Below, piece after piece: positions 56,273-64,000 of a stretch of DNA of 64,000 nucleotides; the first letter of the stretch is position 1, and every line of letters begins with the position of its first letter. The stretch lies in the NCBI GenBank assembly GCA_026131555.1, contig JAMXJH010000004.1:62001-126000 (forward strand), given 5' to 3'. Made by a program: the position numbers and the translations under genes. The notes beneath the pieces were generated by a model. It did no database searches and was not told the DNA's origin. It saw only the letters and a program-made list of their open reading frames with translations. The stretch is from Aerococcaceae bacterium NML190073 (GTDB lineage: Bacteria > Bacillota > Bacilli > Lactobacillales > Aerococcaceae).

Positions 56273-57217
56273 GGTAATTAAGGCAATGAGCAACGTTAGC
56301 ACATACATCATTGCAAACATAACAAAAGATTTCACCGATTCGACGAAAGTTTCTCGCTTGATTTGTTTGGCACTGTAACGTTGTACGCTTTTTGTATGTG
56401 GGATAATGAGAAGGAATCCTAAACCTGCCCAAAGCGGTAAGTGGCGTGTCGCAATCAGTAAGCCCCATACGAGCCAAGGAATGACGCTCAGTATTTGATA
56501 TAAGCGGATTGCGCGTTGCACGCCTATGTAGTAAACGAGTGTGTAACGTTGATTCTGAATATCCGTCTTCAAGTCGCAAGTATTATTGGCTAACATAATG
56601 TTAGCAATCAAGCTGATTAAAGGTGTGCTCCATACAAAAATCCGCAAACTCTCCACCCAGTTGAAACGAATGACAACTTCATTCAAAGACCATGTACTCG
56701 TCAACAAATTGCCGTATTGCGTCATATAAATCGCCAAGAACAAAATGCCGAATCCCATAGTGAAACCGGAAAACACTTCACCTAATGGCAAACGTGACAG
56801 TGGCATAGGACCGAACGTGTAACAAATGCCAATGACAAAGCAAATAGCACCCATTCCTAGCAACAAAGAATCTGTTAAAATGACCAATATCAATGAGAAT
56901 ACAAGCGAAATTCCTAGCAACGTCAAAATGACACCGACCATGCGTTGGAAACTCAACTGATGAACACCGATAACATTTTCGTTGACTTTATAGTCTAAAT
57001 CAACGGCTTTGTGGTAGTCCATCGCATTGTTGATAGCGGTTGTACACATATCAAATGTAACGACCGCAATAAAGAATAGCGCCGCATTCAACCAATTGAA
57101 CGTACCGTAATAATAAGCCGACCACATAAAACCAATCATCATCGGAAAAACACTCGCAACTTTCGTGCGAATTTCTACAAACTCCAAAAAAATCGCTAAT
57201 TTCTTATTCATGGGCAA
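56267..57217 (-). CDS. menA: 1,4-dihydroxy-2-naphthoate polyprenyltransferase (MenA family)
   Basis: UbiA-fold membrane enzyme of about eight helices that attaches a polyprenyl chain to DHNA to make demethylmenaquinone. Both Asp-rich motifs are visible: NNAMDYHKAVDLD and NNTCDLKTDIQNQRY. 316 residues. Other men genes are absent from the window; many Lactobacillales scavenge DHNA. Its start overlaps the apbE stop by 14 bases, tying quinone and flavin steps in one operon (DUF1294-apbE-menA). Confidence 0.88.
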   Translation of the reverse strand: MPMNKKLAIFLEFVEIRTKVASVFPMMIGFMWSAYYYGTFNWLNAALFFIAVVTFDMCTTAINNAMDYHKAVDLDYKVNENVIGVHQLSFQRMVGVILTLLGISLVFSLILVILTDSLLLGMGAICFVIGICYTFGPMPLSRLPLGEVFSGFTMGFGILFLAIYMTQYGNLLTSTWSLNEVVIRFNWVESLRIFVWSTPLISLIANIMLANNTCDLKTDIQNQRYTLVYYIGVQRAIRLYQILSVIPWLVWGLLIATRHLPLWAGLGFLLIIPHTKSVQRYSAKQIKRETFVESVKSFVMFAMMYVLTLLIALITK

Positions 57218-58268
57218 TATGGTACTCCTTATTTGTTAATTTGAACGTATCTTTCAAACCGGAAGTTAAATGAACACCTTGATTCTTATCAATGAAGACA
57301 GCTTCTACCCCTTCTTGCGCTTCAATGAAGGCGAGCCCTTTTTCGATGCCGAATAGGAACATACTTGTGGAATAAGCATCGGCTTCAATGGAAGATTGTG
57401 TAAAGATGGTAACTCCGGAAATTTCATTGTCAAGCGGATAGCCTGTTTGTGGATCAATGATATGATGATACTTCACACCATTCACTTCTAAGAAACGTTC
57501 GTAGACACCGGATGTGACAACCGTCCCATCAATCACTCGTTTGGAACCAACAACTTCGCCACGCACTTCATCAGGGTCTTGCACACCGACATTCCACCCT
57601 TCCGGATTGGAAGGCGAGCTCCCCATTGCCACAACATTGCCACCCAAATTGATTAACGCCGTCGTAATCCCGTGTTTTTCAAAGATGCGCTTCACGCCGT
57701 CCGCAATATACCCTTTGGAAATACCACCGAGTTCCATCACCATGCCCTTCTCTTTCAAGAAAATTGTCTGCTCGCTATCATTCAGTTCCACTTGTCGATA
57801 GTCAATCTTAGGAAGCGCCGCTTTTATTTCCGATTCATCCGGTTTGCGAGCGTCTGTGGAGCCGATGCGCCATAAATTCGTAACCGCTCCAATGGTAATA
57901 TCGAATTTCCCTTCGCTTTTTTGGGACATTTCTTGTGCTTGCTTGACAATGTCGTAAGTAGCTGTTTGAACTTTGACCGGTTCGTTGCCGGCAGCTTGGT
58001 TTACTTTGTACACATCGGAACCTTCCAAGTTCGTTGATAGAAGTTGTTCCATTTCCTTAATGAATGTATACGCTTCTTCCATTGCCGCTTCCTGTCCTTC
58101 ATGGAAAATCTGCAACTGCACTGCCGTGTGCAACAACGATTCCGAACGTGACAGCGGTGTTTTGCTGACTGCCAAGGTCGGCTCTGTTGTTTGTTGCGTT
58201 GTCGTGTTGCAAGCTGCCATTATTGTCACGCAACTCATCAATGCTACTATCAATTTACATTTCTTCAT
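57204..58268 (-). CDS. apbE: ApbE-type FAD:protein FMN transferase lipoprotein
   Basis: Covalently attaches FMN to Thr in exported flavoproteins. Lipobox ends in MAAC with Cys20; the core has ELGGISKGYIADG, LINLGGNVVAMGSSP, GWNVGVQDP and the metal-site region HHIIDPQTGYPLDNEISG, then ADAYSTSMFLFG. 354 residues. In Gram-positives this family (FmnB) modifies PplA for extracellular electron transfer. Overlaps the DUF1294 gene by 4 bases and menA by 14. Confidence 0.92.
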   Translation of the reverse strand: MKKCKLIVALMSCVTIMAACNTTTQQTTEPTLAVSKTPLSRSESLLHTAVQLQIFHEGQEAAMEEAYTFIKEMEQLLSTNLEGSDVYKVNQAAGNEPVKVQTATYDIVKQAQEMSQKSEGKFDITIGAVTNLWRIGSTDARKPDESEIKAALPKIDYRQVELNDSEQTIFLKEKGMVMELGGISKGYIADGVKRIFEKHGITTALINLGGNVVAMGSSPSNPEGWNVGVQDPDEVRGEVVGSKRVIDGTVVTSGVYERFLEVNGVKYHHIIDPQTGYPLDNEISGVTIFTQSSIEADAYSTSMFLFGIEKGLAFIEAQEGVEAVFIDKNQGVHLTSGLKDTFKLTNKEYHIAHE

Positions 58269-58558
58269 CTCATCATTCCTTCTAACAAACTCTCTGTTAT
58301 TATACTACTTTTCCAGAGAAAAAGCATGACTAAACCAATCCCTATCCAATAGATAATATGAAAAATTATTTTGCGGGTCTTGTGATGAAACAACACCATC
58401 GCCAACCAACCTGCCGGTCCACCACCCAATATGCCCAAGGTCAGCAATATGCGTTCCGGTATGCGATACTCTTGACGTTGCGCGCGTCGCTTATCAACCC
58501 ACATCAGAGTGAATAAGATTAAATTGATGAACAATAAATAAAGATTTCCCCAAGGCAT
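58265..58558 (-). CDS. DUF1294 membrane protein
   Basis: 97 residues with two to three helices and the DUF1294 motif MWVDKRRAQRQEYRIPE ... LGILGGGPAGWLAM ... HHKTRK. Function unknown. First gene of the operon with apbE and menA. Confidence 0.85.
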   Translation of the reverse strand: MPWGNLYLLFINLILFTLMWVDKRRAQRQEYRIPERILLTLGILGGGPAGWLAMVLFHHKTRKIIFHIIYWIGIGLVMLFLWKSSIITESLLEGMMR

Positions 58559-58580
58559 CTGTTTCCTACCTCTCTACAAG

Positions 58581-58608
58581 TAAAGACCGCCCTGTCAGGC
58601 AGTCTTTA
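58581..58608. terminator. Terminator after gatB
   Basis: AAAGACCGCC and GGCAGTCTTT pair (one mismatch) around CTGTCA, just past the gatB stop; no long T run. Confidence 0.6.
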
Positions 58609-58616
58609 TATCCTTG

Positions 58617-60047
58617 TTATAATGATTTCAACGTCTTCATCAGTAATTCATTGACAACTTGCGGGTTCGCCTGCCCTTTCGTTGCTTTCATAATCTGTCC
58701 GACAAAGAAGCCGACCGCACGGTCTTTTCCGTTCTTGAAATCTTCCACTGATTGCGCATTATTGGCGATGATTTCGTCAATAACAGGTTGAAGCTTAGCC
58801 GGGTCACTTAATTGTGCCATGCCACGTTGTTCCACAATGTCATCGGCATTACCACCTTCTGTCGCCAAAATCTTAAAGAGTTGCTTGGCAATTTTGGAGG
58901 AGATGGTACCATTGTCAATTAAGCGAATCATCTGTGCCAAGTTCGTCGGCGTCAAGTGAATATCTGCTAAAGTTGCTTTGGCGCTGTTCAAGTGAGCGGA
59001 AACCTCACCCATTAACCAGTTAGAAGCTTGCTTGGCGTCCACGCCTTGTGCAACAGTTGCATCGAAGAAGTCTGACATTTCTTTCGTTAAAGTTAAGACC
59101 ATTGCGTCATAAGCCGGCAAGCCAAATTCATGGATGTAGCGATGACGGCGAGCATCCGGCATTTCAGGGATAGAGGCTTTCACTCGCTCAATCCATTCTT
59201 CTTCAATCGTAATGCGTGGTAGATCCGGCTCAGGGAAATAACGGTAATCGGCTGACCCTTCTTTGACACGCATTAACAATGTCTTACCGGTTGTTTCGTC
59301 ATAGCGGCGTGTTTCTTGCTGAATAATGCCACCTGAACGCAAGACTTCCGCTTGACGTTTTTCTTCGAATTCTAAGCCTTTCTTGACGAAGTTGAAGCTG
59401 TTTAAGTTCTTCAATTCGGTTTTGGTTCCGAATTGTTCTTGTCCGTATGGGCGCAGTGAGATGTTTGCATCACAACGCATTGAACCTTCTTCCATCTTCA
59501 CGTCGGATACTTCGGTGTACATGATTTTCTCACGCAAAGCCTCCAAGTAAGCGTACGCTTCTTCCGGTGAACGCATATCGGCTTCCGATACAATCTCGAT
59601 TAACGGTGTGCCTTGACGGTTCAAATCAACGTATGAATAGCCGTCTGTGCCGTGCGTGTTCTTGCCGGCATCTTCTTCCAAATGCAAACGTTCAATACGA
59701 ATACGCTTGGTTACACCGTTCACTTCAATATCAATCCAGCCGTTCGAACCAATCGGTTGGTCAAATTGCGAAATTTGGTAGGCTTTCGGGTTGTCCGGGT
59801 AAAAATAGTTCTTGCGGTCGAATTTCATTTCACGTGCAATCTCGCAGTTTAATGCCAATGCAGCGCGCATACCGAACTCAACGGCTCCACGGTTGACAAC
59901 CGGCAAAACGCCCGGGTAACCCCAGTCAATTTCATTGGTGTTCGTATTCGGATCTGCTCCGAAATGAGCCGGTGACGGACTGAACATCTTTGAGTCTGTT
60001 TTCATTTCAACGTGGACTTCTAATCCAATAATCGTTTCAAAATTCAT
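58617..60047 (-). CDS. gatB: Asp/Glu-tRNA amidotransferase subunit B
   Basis: Kinase and tRNA-binding subunit that phosphorylates misacylated Glu-tRNA-Gln or Asp-tRNA-Asn before amidation. Typical start [21 protein letters not shown], then [27 protein letters not shown], and the YqeY-like tail domain (about 330-476). 476 residues. Third gene of gatC-gatA-gatB; RBS AGGAGG. Confidence 0.97.
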   Translation of the reverse strand: MNFETIIGLEVHVEMKTDSKMFSPSPAHFGADPNTNTNEIDWGYPGVLPVVNRGAVEFGMRAALALNCEIAREMKFDRKNYFYPDNPKAYQISQFDQPIGSNGWIDIEVNGVTKRIRIERLHLEEDAGKNTHGTDGYSYVDLNRQGTPLIEIVSEADMRSPEEAYAYLEALREKIMYTEVSDVKMEEGSMRCDANISLRPYGQEQFGTKTELKNLNSFNFVKKGLEFEEKRQAEVLRSGGIIQQETRRYDETTGKTLLMRVKEGSADYRYFPEPDLPRITIEEEWIERVKASIPEMPDARRHRYIHEFGLPAYDAMVLTLTKEMSDFFDATVAQGVDAKQASNWLMGEVSAHLNSAKATLADIHLTPTNLAQMIRLIDNGTISSKIAKQLFKILATEGGNADDIVEQRGMAQLSDPAKLQPVIDEIIANNAQSVEDFKNGKDRAVGFFVGQIMKATKGQANPQVVNELLMKTLKSL

Positions 60048-60058
60048 TGAGAAACCTC

Positions 60059-61516
60059 CTATAACGCTGGTGCCTGGCTTACGAAGTCATGATTCACTTC
60101 AAAAGCATGCGCCGCTTGGTAAATCGTTGCTTCGTCCAATGGCTTAGCCATCAACTGCAAGCCGATTGGCAAACCGTTTGCATCGAATCCCGCAGGAATC
60201 GAGATTGCCGGAATACCCGCTAAGTTTGCAGGAACCGTCAGTAAGTCTGCCACGTACATCTCGATTGGGTCATTGACACGACCGCCAATCTCAAAGGCTG
60301 TACTCGTCGTTACCGGTCCCATAATTAAATCGTAATCGGCAAACACTTTCGCGAAGTCTTGTTGAATCAATGTCCGTACTTGTGCTGCTTTTTTGAAATA
60401 AGCATCGTAATAGCCCGAACTTAAGCTGAATGTTCCTAGCATGATACGGCGTTTCACTTCTTCGCCGAAGCCTTCTGAACGTGACATGACATAAACGTCT
60501 TCCAATGTTCTTGCTGATTGCGAGCGATAACCGTAACGCACCCCGTCGAAACGTTGCAAGTTCGATGATGCTTCCGATGACGCAATGATGTAGTAGACAT
60601 TGATGCCGTACTTCGAATGAGGTAAGGATACTTCTTCTACTACCGCACCTTGCGCACGGTAAAAATCAGCCGCCTTCTCCATGGCTTCTCTAATTTCCGG
60701 TGCGATGACTTCCGCTTTGTATTCTTTCGGGAACGCAATGCGTAAACCTGATAAAGGCTGCCCGATTTTTGCGGAGTAATGTGTATCAATCTCTGTTAAG
60801 CTGGTAGAATCTTTGGCATCATGTCCGGCAATTGCTTCAAGCAAGCGCGCATTATCTTCAACTGTCAAGGTCATTGGTCCAATCTGATCCAAGCTTGAAC
60901 CGAATGCGATTAAACCGTAACGTGATACACTACCGTAAGTCGGCTTCAACCCGACAATTCCCGTATAAGCTGCCGGTTGGCGGACACTCCCACCTGTATC
61001 CGAACCTAAACTTGCCGGTACTTGACGCGCGGCAACCGTTGCAGCCGAACCTGATGAAGAACCACCCGGCACACGTGACAAATCCCATGGATTACGTGAT
61101 AGTTTGAAAGCAGAACGTTCACCGGACGCTCCCATTGCGAATTCATCCATGTTGACTTTCCCGACAATTACCGCACCTGCTTGGCGTAATCTAGCGACAA
61201 CCGTTGCGTCGTATGTCGGTACGAAGTCTTCCAACATTTTGCTGGCAGCGGTCGTTGTTAAACCTTGAGTCACGATATTATCTTTCACGGCGATTGGTAC
61301 ACCATTCAATAATGGCGCTTCGTCGCCGTAACCGCGCGCATCCGCTTGACGTGCTTCTTCCAATGCGCGCTCCTTATCAATCGCCAGAAAAGCGCCGACT
61401 TGCGCATCGGTGGCTTCAATTCGACTGTAAAAATGTTCCACTAACTCAACTGCTGTGAAAGTGCCCGCCTTCAAGCCGGCTTGAATCTCTTTAATGGTAT
61501 GAGGATATTGTGTCAT
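60059..61516 (-). CDS. gatA: Glutamyl-tRNA(Gln) amidotransferase subunit A
   Basis: Amidase that releases ammonia from glutamine for GatB. Amidase-signature triad: Lys in AVKDNIVT, Ser in GGSSSGSA, and Ser in [12 protein letters not shown]. Start at [10 protein letters not shown], with GAGGAAG in the end of gatC; a longer frame reads through gatC and is not real. 485 residues. Confidence 0.96.
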   Translation of the reverse strand: MTQYPHTIKEIQAGLKAGTFTAVELVEHFYSRIEATDAQVGAFLAIDKERALEEARQADARGYGDEAPLLNGVPIAVKDNIVTQGLTTTAASKMLEDFVPTYDATVVARLRQAGAVIVGKVNMDEFAMGASGERSAFKLSRNPWDLSRVPGGSSSGSAATVAARQVPASLGSDTGGSVRQPAAYTGIVGLKPTYGSVSRYGLIAFGSSLDQIGPMTLTVEDNARLLEAIAGHDAKDSTSLTEIDTHYSAKIGQPLSGLRIAFPKEYKAEVIAPEIREAMEKAADFYRAQGAVVEEVSLPHSKYGINVYYIIASSEASSNLQRFDGVRYGYRSQSARTLEDVYVMSRSEGFGEEVKRRIMLGTFSLSSGYYDAYFKKAAQVRTLIQQDFAKVFADYDLIMGPVTTSTAFEIGGRVNDPIEMYVADLLTVPANLAGIPAISIPAGFDANGLPIGLQLMAKPLDEATIYQAAHAFEVNHDFVSQAPAL

Positions 61517-61517
61517 C

Positions 61518-61814
61518 TTAGGCTTCCTCGCTTTCAATAATCGCAGGTACTTGGATAAACCCGTCTTTCGTTGTTTTGGCATTCGCCAACAGCAATTCAC
61601 GTTCCACACCCGGTTGGGCAACATCTTCACGGAAGACGTTTAACAACTGATTGCCGTGATAAGTAGGCTCAACACCTGTCGTATCCACTTCTTCAAGGTG
61701 TTCCACCAACTCGATAATCGAGTTGAACTCTGCTGTGAAAGCATCTAACGTTTCATCTTTGAATTGTAATTTCGCTAATTTAGCCACGTGTTGAATATCG
61801 TCGCGTGTAATCAT
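61518..61814 (-). CDS. gatC: Glutamyl-tRNA(Gln) amidotransferase subunit C
   Basis: 98-residue wrap-around subunit that holds GatA and GatB together. Typical pattern [15 protein letters not shown], then [21 protein letters not shown] and a NVFREDV tail. Its stop lies 1 base before the gatA ATG. Start of the gatCAB operon, after camS. Confidence 0.94.
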   Translation of the reverse strand: MITRDDIQHVAKLAKLQFKDETLDAFTAEFNSIIELVEHLEEVDTTGVEPTYHGNQLLNVFREDVAQPGVERELLLANAKTTKDGFIQVPAIIESEEA

Positions 61815-61872
61815 TCAATTCTTCCTTTCGTTCATCAAATTTAATCGTTCTTCTGAGGCAAATCCCTCGCTC

Positions 61873-63102
61873 TTAATGAAAGACATGTGATTGATAGTGA
61901 GTGGCTCCTGCCGGTCTACCAACATACGCTTCAATACCGGCGCCGGACTCAATCTTAATCTCAATCGGAATGCCGGTTGGCAAGTAACTTTGCGCCATAT
62001 CCAATACATGTTGCGTCAAAGCCGTTACTTCCGTTTTTTGATAGAATTGGGTGACGATTTCGATATCGATACTCGCCAATCTACCTTCTACATACAATGC
62101 CTGACCTGTTATCCCGTTCAAATTCGGGAAAAAGTTCACTACATGATTGCGGAAATCATAGAAGAACTGGTATTGGTCAATCGATTCGGATGAGTTCACG
62201 AGTGGCAACGATACACGATTCTCATTGTGTTCGGTCCAATCCGCTACCGAATTACCTTCTCGTGAAATTCCGTCCATCACGTACACACCACCGACTACAT
62301 CACGACTCGGTGCCTGACGGAAAATCCCCACAACAATCGGTACGGAACGTAATTGTTCTGTATTGCGTAATCGTCCGACAATCGTATTGGCGTACGCTTT
62401 ACCACGCTCACGCATCTCACCTAAAGAAATCTCTTGATTGTATGACACGCCATTTTCGTCCGTATACTGATACTCACTGTTCATTGCCAAACCGATGACG
62501 ATACCTGCTAAAGCGTAACCGTCCGCTGTTTCGACCATGATGTCTTTTTCCATGATTTGCGCTAAGTATATCGGTGCGGCTGAACGGTCGAGGATGACTT
62601 GCGAGTTCGCCTCGGAAGTCACTTGTTCGTTCGACTCCGCATTCTCGCCTTCCGGTTGCGATTCCGCTTGTTCCGGATTCTCCGGCGCCGGTGGCGTAGG
62701 TGCTGTCGGTGCCGGCGGGTTCAATCCTTCCGGATACAGCTCGGATTCTCTTGATACCCAGCTTGTCATCGTGGATTCGTCAATCAACTGCCCTTCTTTC
62801 AAGAAATATTGGTCGGTCGGGAAGACGGATTTGCTGATTGCCAGCAATCCTTCTTCGAAAGCCTTAGCGTTCCCGCTTGAACTTAAATAAGAATCAATGC
62901 TGGCAGAAGCGCCAAGCGCGTACTTGCCGTCGGTAATTACCGCGCGATAGTTCTCAGAGCCGAGTTGACTCTTCGTCGTTTGCACGACAACTTCATCCGG
63001 TCCAACTTCAGGCTTATTGGTAATTTCCTTATCCAAGTTGTTCAAACATCCTGCTAATAGGGCAGTTGTCATCAGTAGGCTAAGTGTTTGTTTCAGTTTC
63101 AT
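61873..63102 (-). CDS. camS: CamS family lipoprotein (sex pheromone precursor family)
   Basis: 409 residues. Signal peptide with lipobox LLAGC (Cys19), then a Pro/Glu-rich linker (about 130-165, PPAPTAPTPPAPENPEQAE) inside the CamS domain. In enterococci and staphylococci, the cleaved signal peptides of this family release cAM373-like pheromones; here the final residues SLLMTTALLAG could be such a peptide, which is untested. The order ligA-camS-gatCAB matches bacilli and staphylococci. Confidence 0.88.
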   Translation of the reverse strand: MKLKQTLSLLMTTALLAGCLNNLDKEITNKPEVGPDEVVVQTTKSQLGSENYRAVITDGKYALGASASIDSYLSSSGNAKAFEEGLLAISKSVFPTDQYFLKEGQLIDESTMTSWVSRESELYPEGLNPPAPTAPTPPAPENPEQAESQPEGENAESNEQVTSEANSQVILDRSAAPIYLAQIMEKDIMVETADGYALAGIVIGLAMNSEYQYTDENGVSYNQEISLGEMRERGKAYANTIVGRLRNTEQLRSVPIVVGIFRQAPSRDVVGGVYVMDGISREGNSVADWTEHNENRVSLPLVNSSESIDQYQFFYDFRNHVVNFFPNLNGITGQALYVEGRLASIDIEIVTQFYQKTEVTALTQHVLDMAQSYLPTGIPIEIKIESGAGIEAYVGRPAGATHYQSHVFH

Positions 63103-63117
63103 CTGATTTCACCTTCT

Positions 63118-64000
<883 letters not shown>

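Noticed and set aside
55845-56579. 244-codon minus-strand frame opposite the Pht-like gene end and menA
   Set aside because: It is the complement of the Thr/Glu-rich tail, giving Ser/Val-rich sequence, and runs through a strong terminator and into menA.
60059-61630. Longer gatA reading frame
   Set aside because: The extra 38 codons lie inside gatC in another frame.

Overview
The window looks like chromosomal DNA of a low-G+C Gram-positive coccus of the order Lactobacillales. The protein set points to that order and possibly to the family Aerococcaceae: GatCAB, a Ser T-box leader, Pht-like histidine-triad surface protein, CamS, PyrR, MenA without the rest of a menaquinone operon, and pyruvate formate-lyase fermentation. 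The family-level guess is inference only. No rRNA, tRNA, prophage, insertion sequence or CRISPR array was recognised. Most genes lie on the minus strand.

Layout. 0-3.3 kb: recU-ponA (plus). 3.3-7.1 kb (minus): a thioredoxin-like/CcdA pair, Mn-dependent pyrophosphatase, a small membrane protein, a frameshifted membrane-protein gene overlapping pflA, and pflA. 7.2-14.4 kb (minus): pflB, then parE-parC. 14.6-15.9 kb: plsY (plus), then a non-coding stretch with six 41-bp tandem repeats and a nested inverted repeat. 15.9-24.1 kb (minus): dnaD, asnS, ypmB-like, dinG-like, cca, ypiB-like and a TPR protein. This shares gene content with the Bacillus dinG-ypmB-asnS-dnaD-ponA-recU neighbourhood, but recU-ponA is detached. 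24.1-31.9 kb (minus): topA, dprA, rnhB, rbgA, lepB, ctpA, deoD, yozE.

31.9-36.8 kb is the accessory-looking, A+T-rich part: a class III-type Fic protein, a helical protein of unclear function, about 1 kb with a strong promoter but only decayed reading frames, and an ABC exporter preceded by a possible 13-residue Cys-rich leader peptide. 36.8-43.6 kb: pepT and pyrR, then a TetR regulator divergent from an ABC ATPase and a large coiled-coil permease, with palindromic operator candidates between. 43.7-47 kb: ackA, a zinc-ribbon protein, crr, uppP. 47-49.5 kb: two tandem paralogous secreted proteins. 49.6-53.3 kb: serS with a T-box leader, trmL, queG, rplY-like. 53.4-56.2 kb: a membrane-anchored NusG-II protein and a histidine-rich metal-binding surface protein. 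56.3-58.6 kb: menA-apbE-DUF1294, overlapping genes that may support flavin/quinone-based extracellular electron transfer. 58.6-64 kb: gatB-gatA-gatC, camS and the 3' part of ligA, which runs off the window.

The most interesting signals are: a DinG-type protein with an intact exonuclease domain but every helicase motif eroded; the decayed or RNA-like region at 33.9-34.9 kb; the Cys-rich leader candidate before the ABC exporter; the class III Fic protein; the 41-bp repeat array; and the Pht-like protein with exact 42-bp His-rich repeats and a palindrome over its -35 box.
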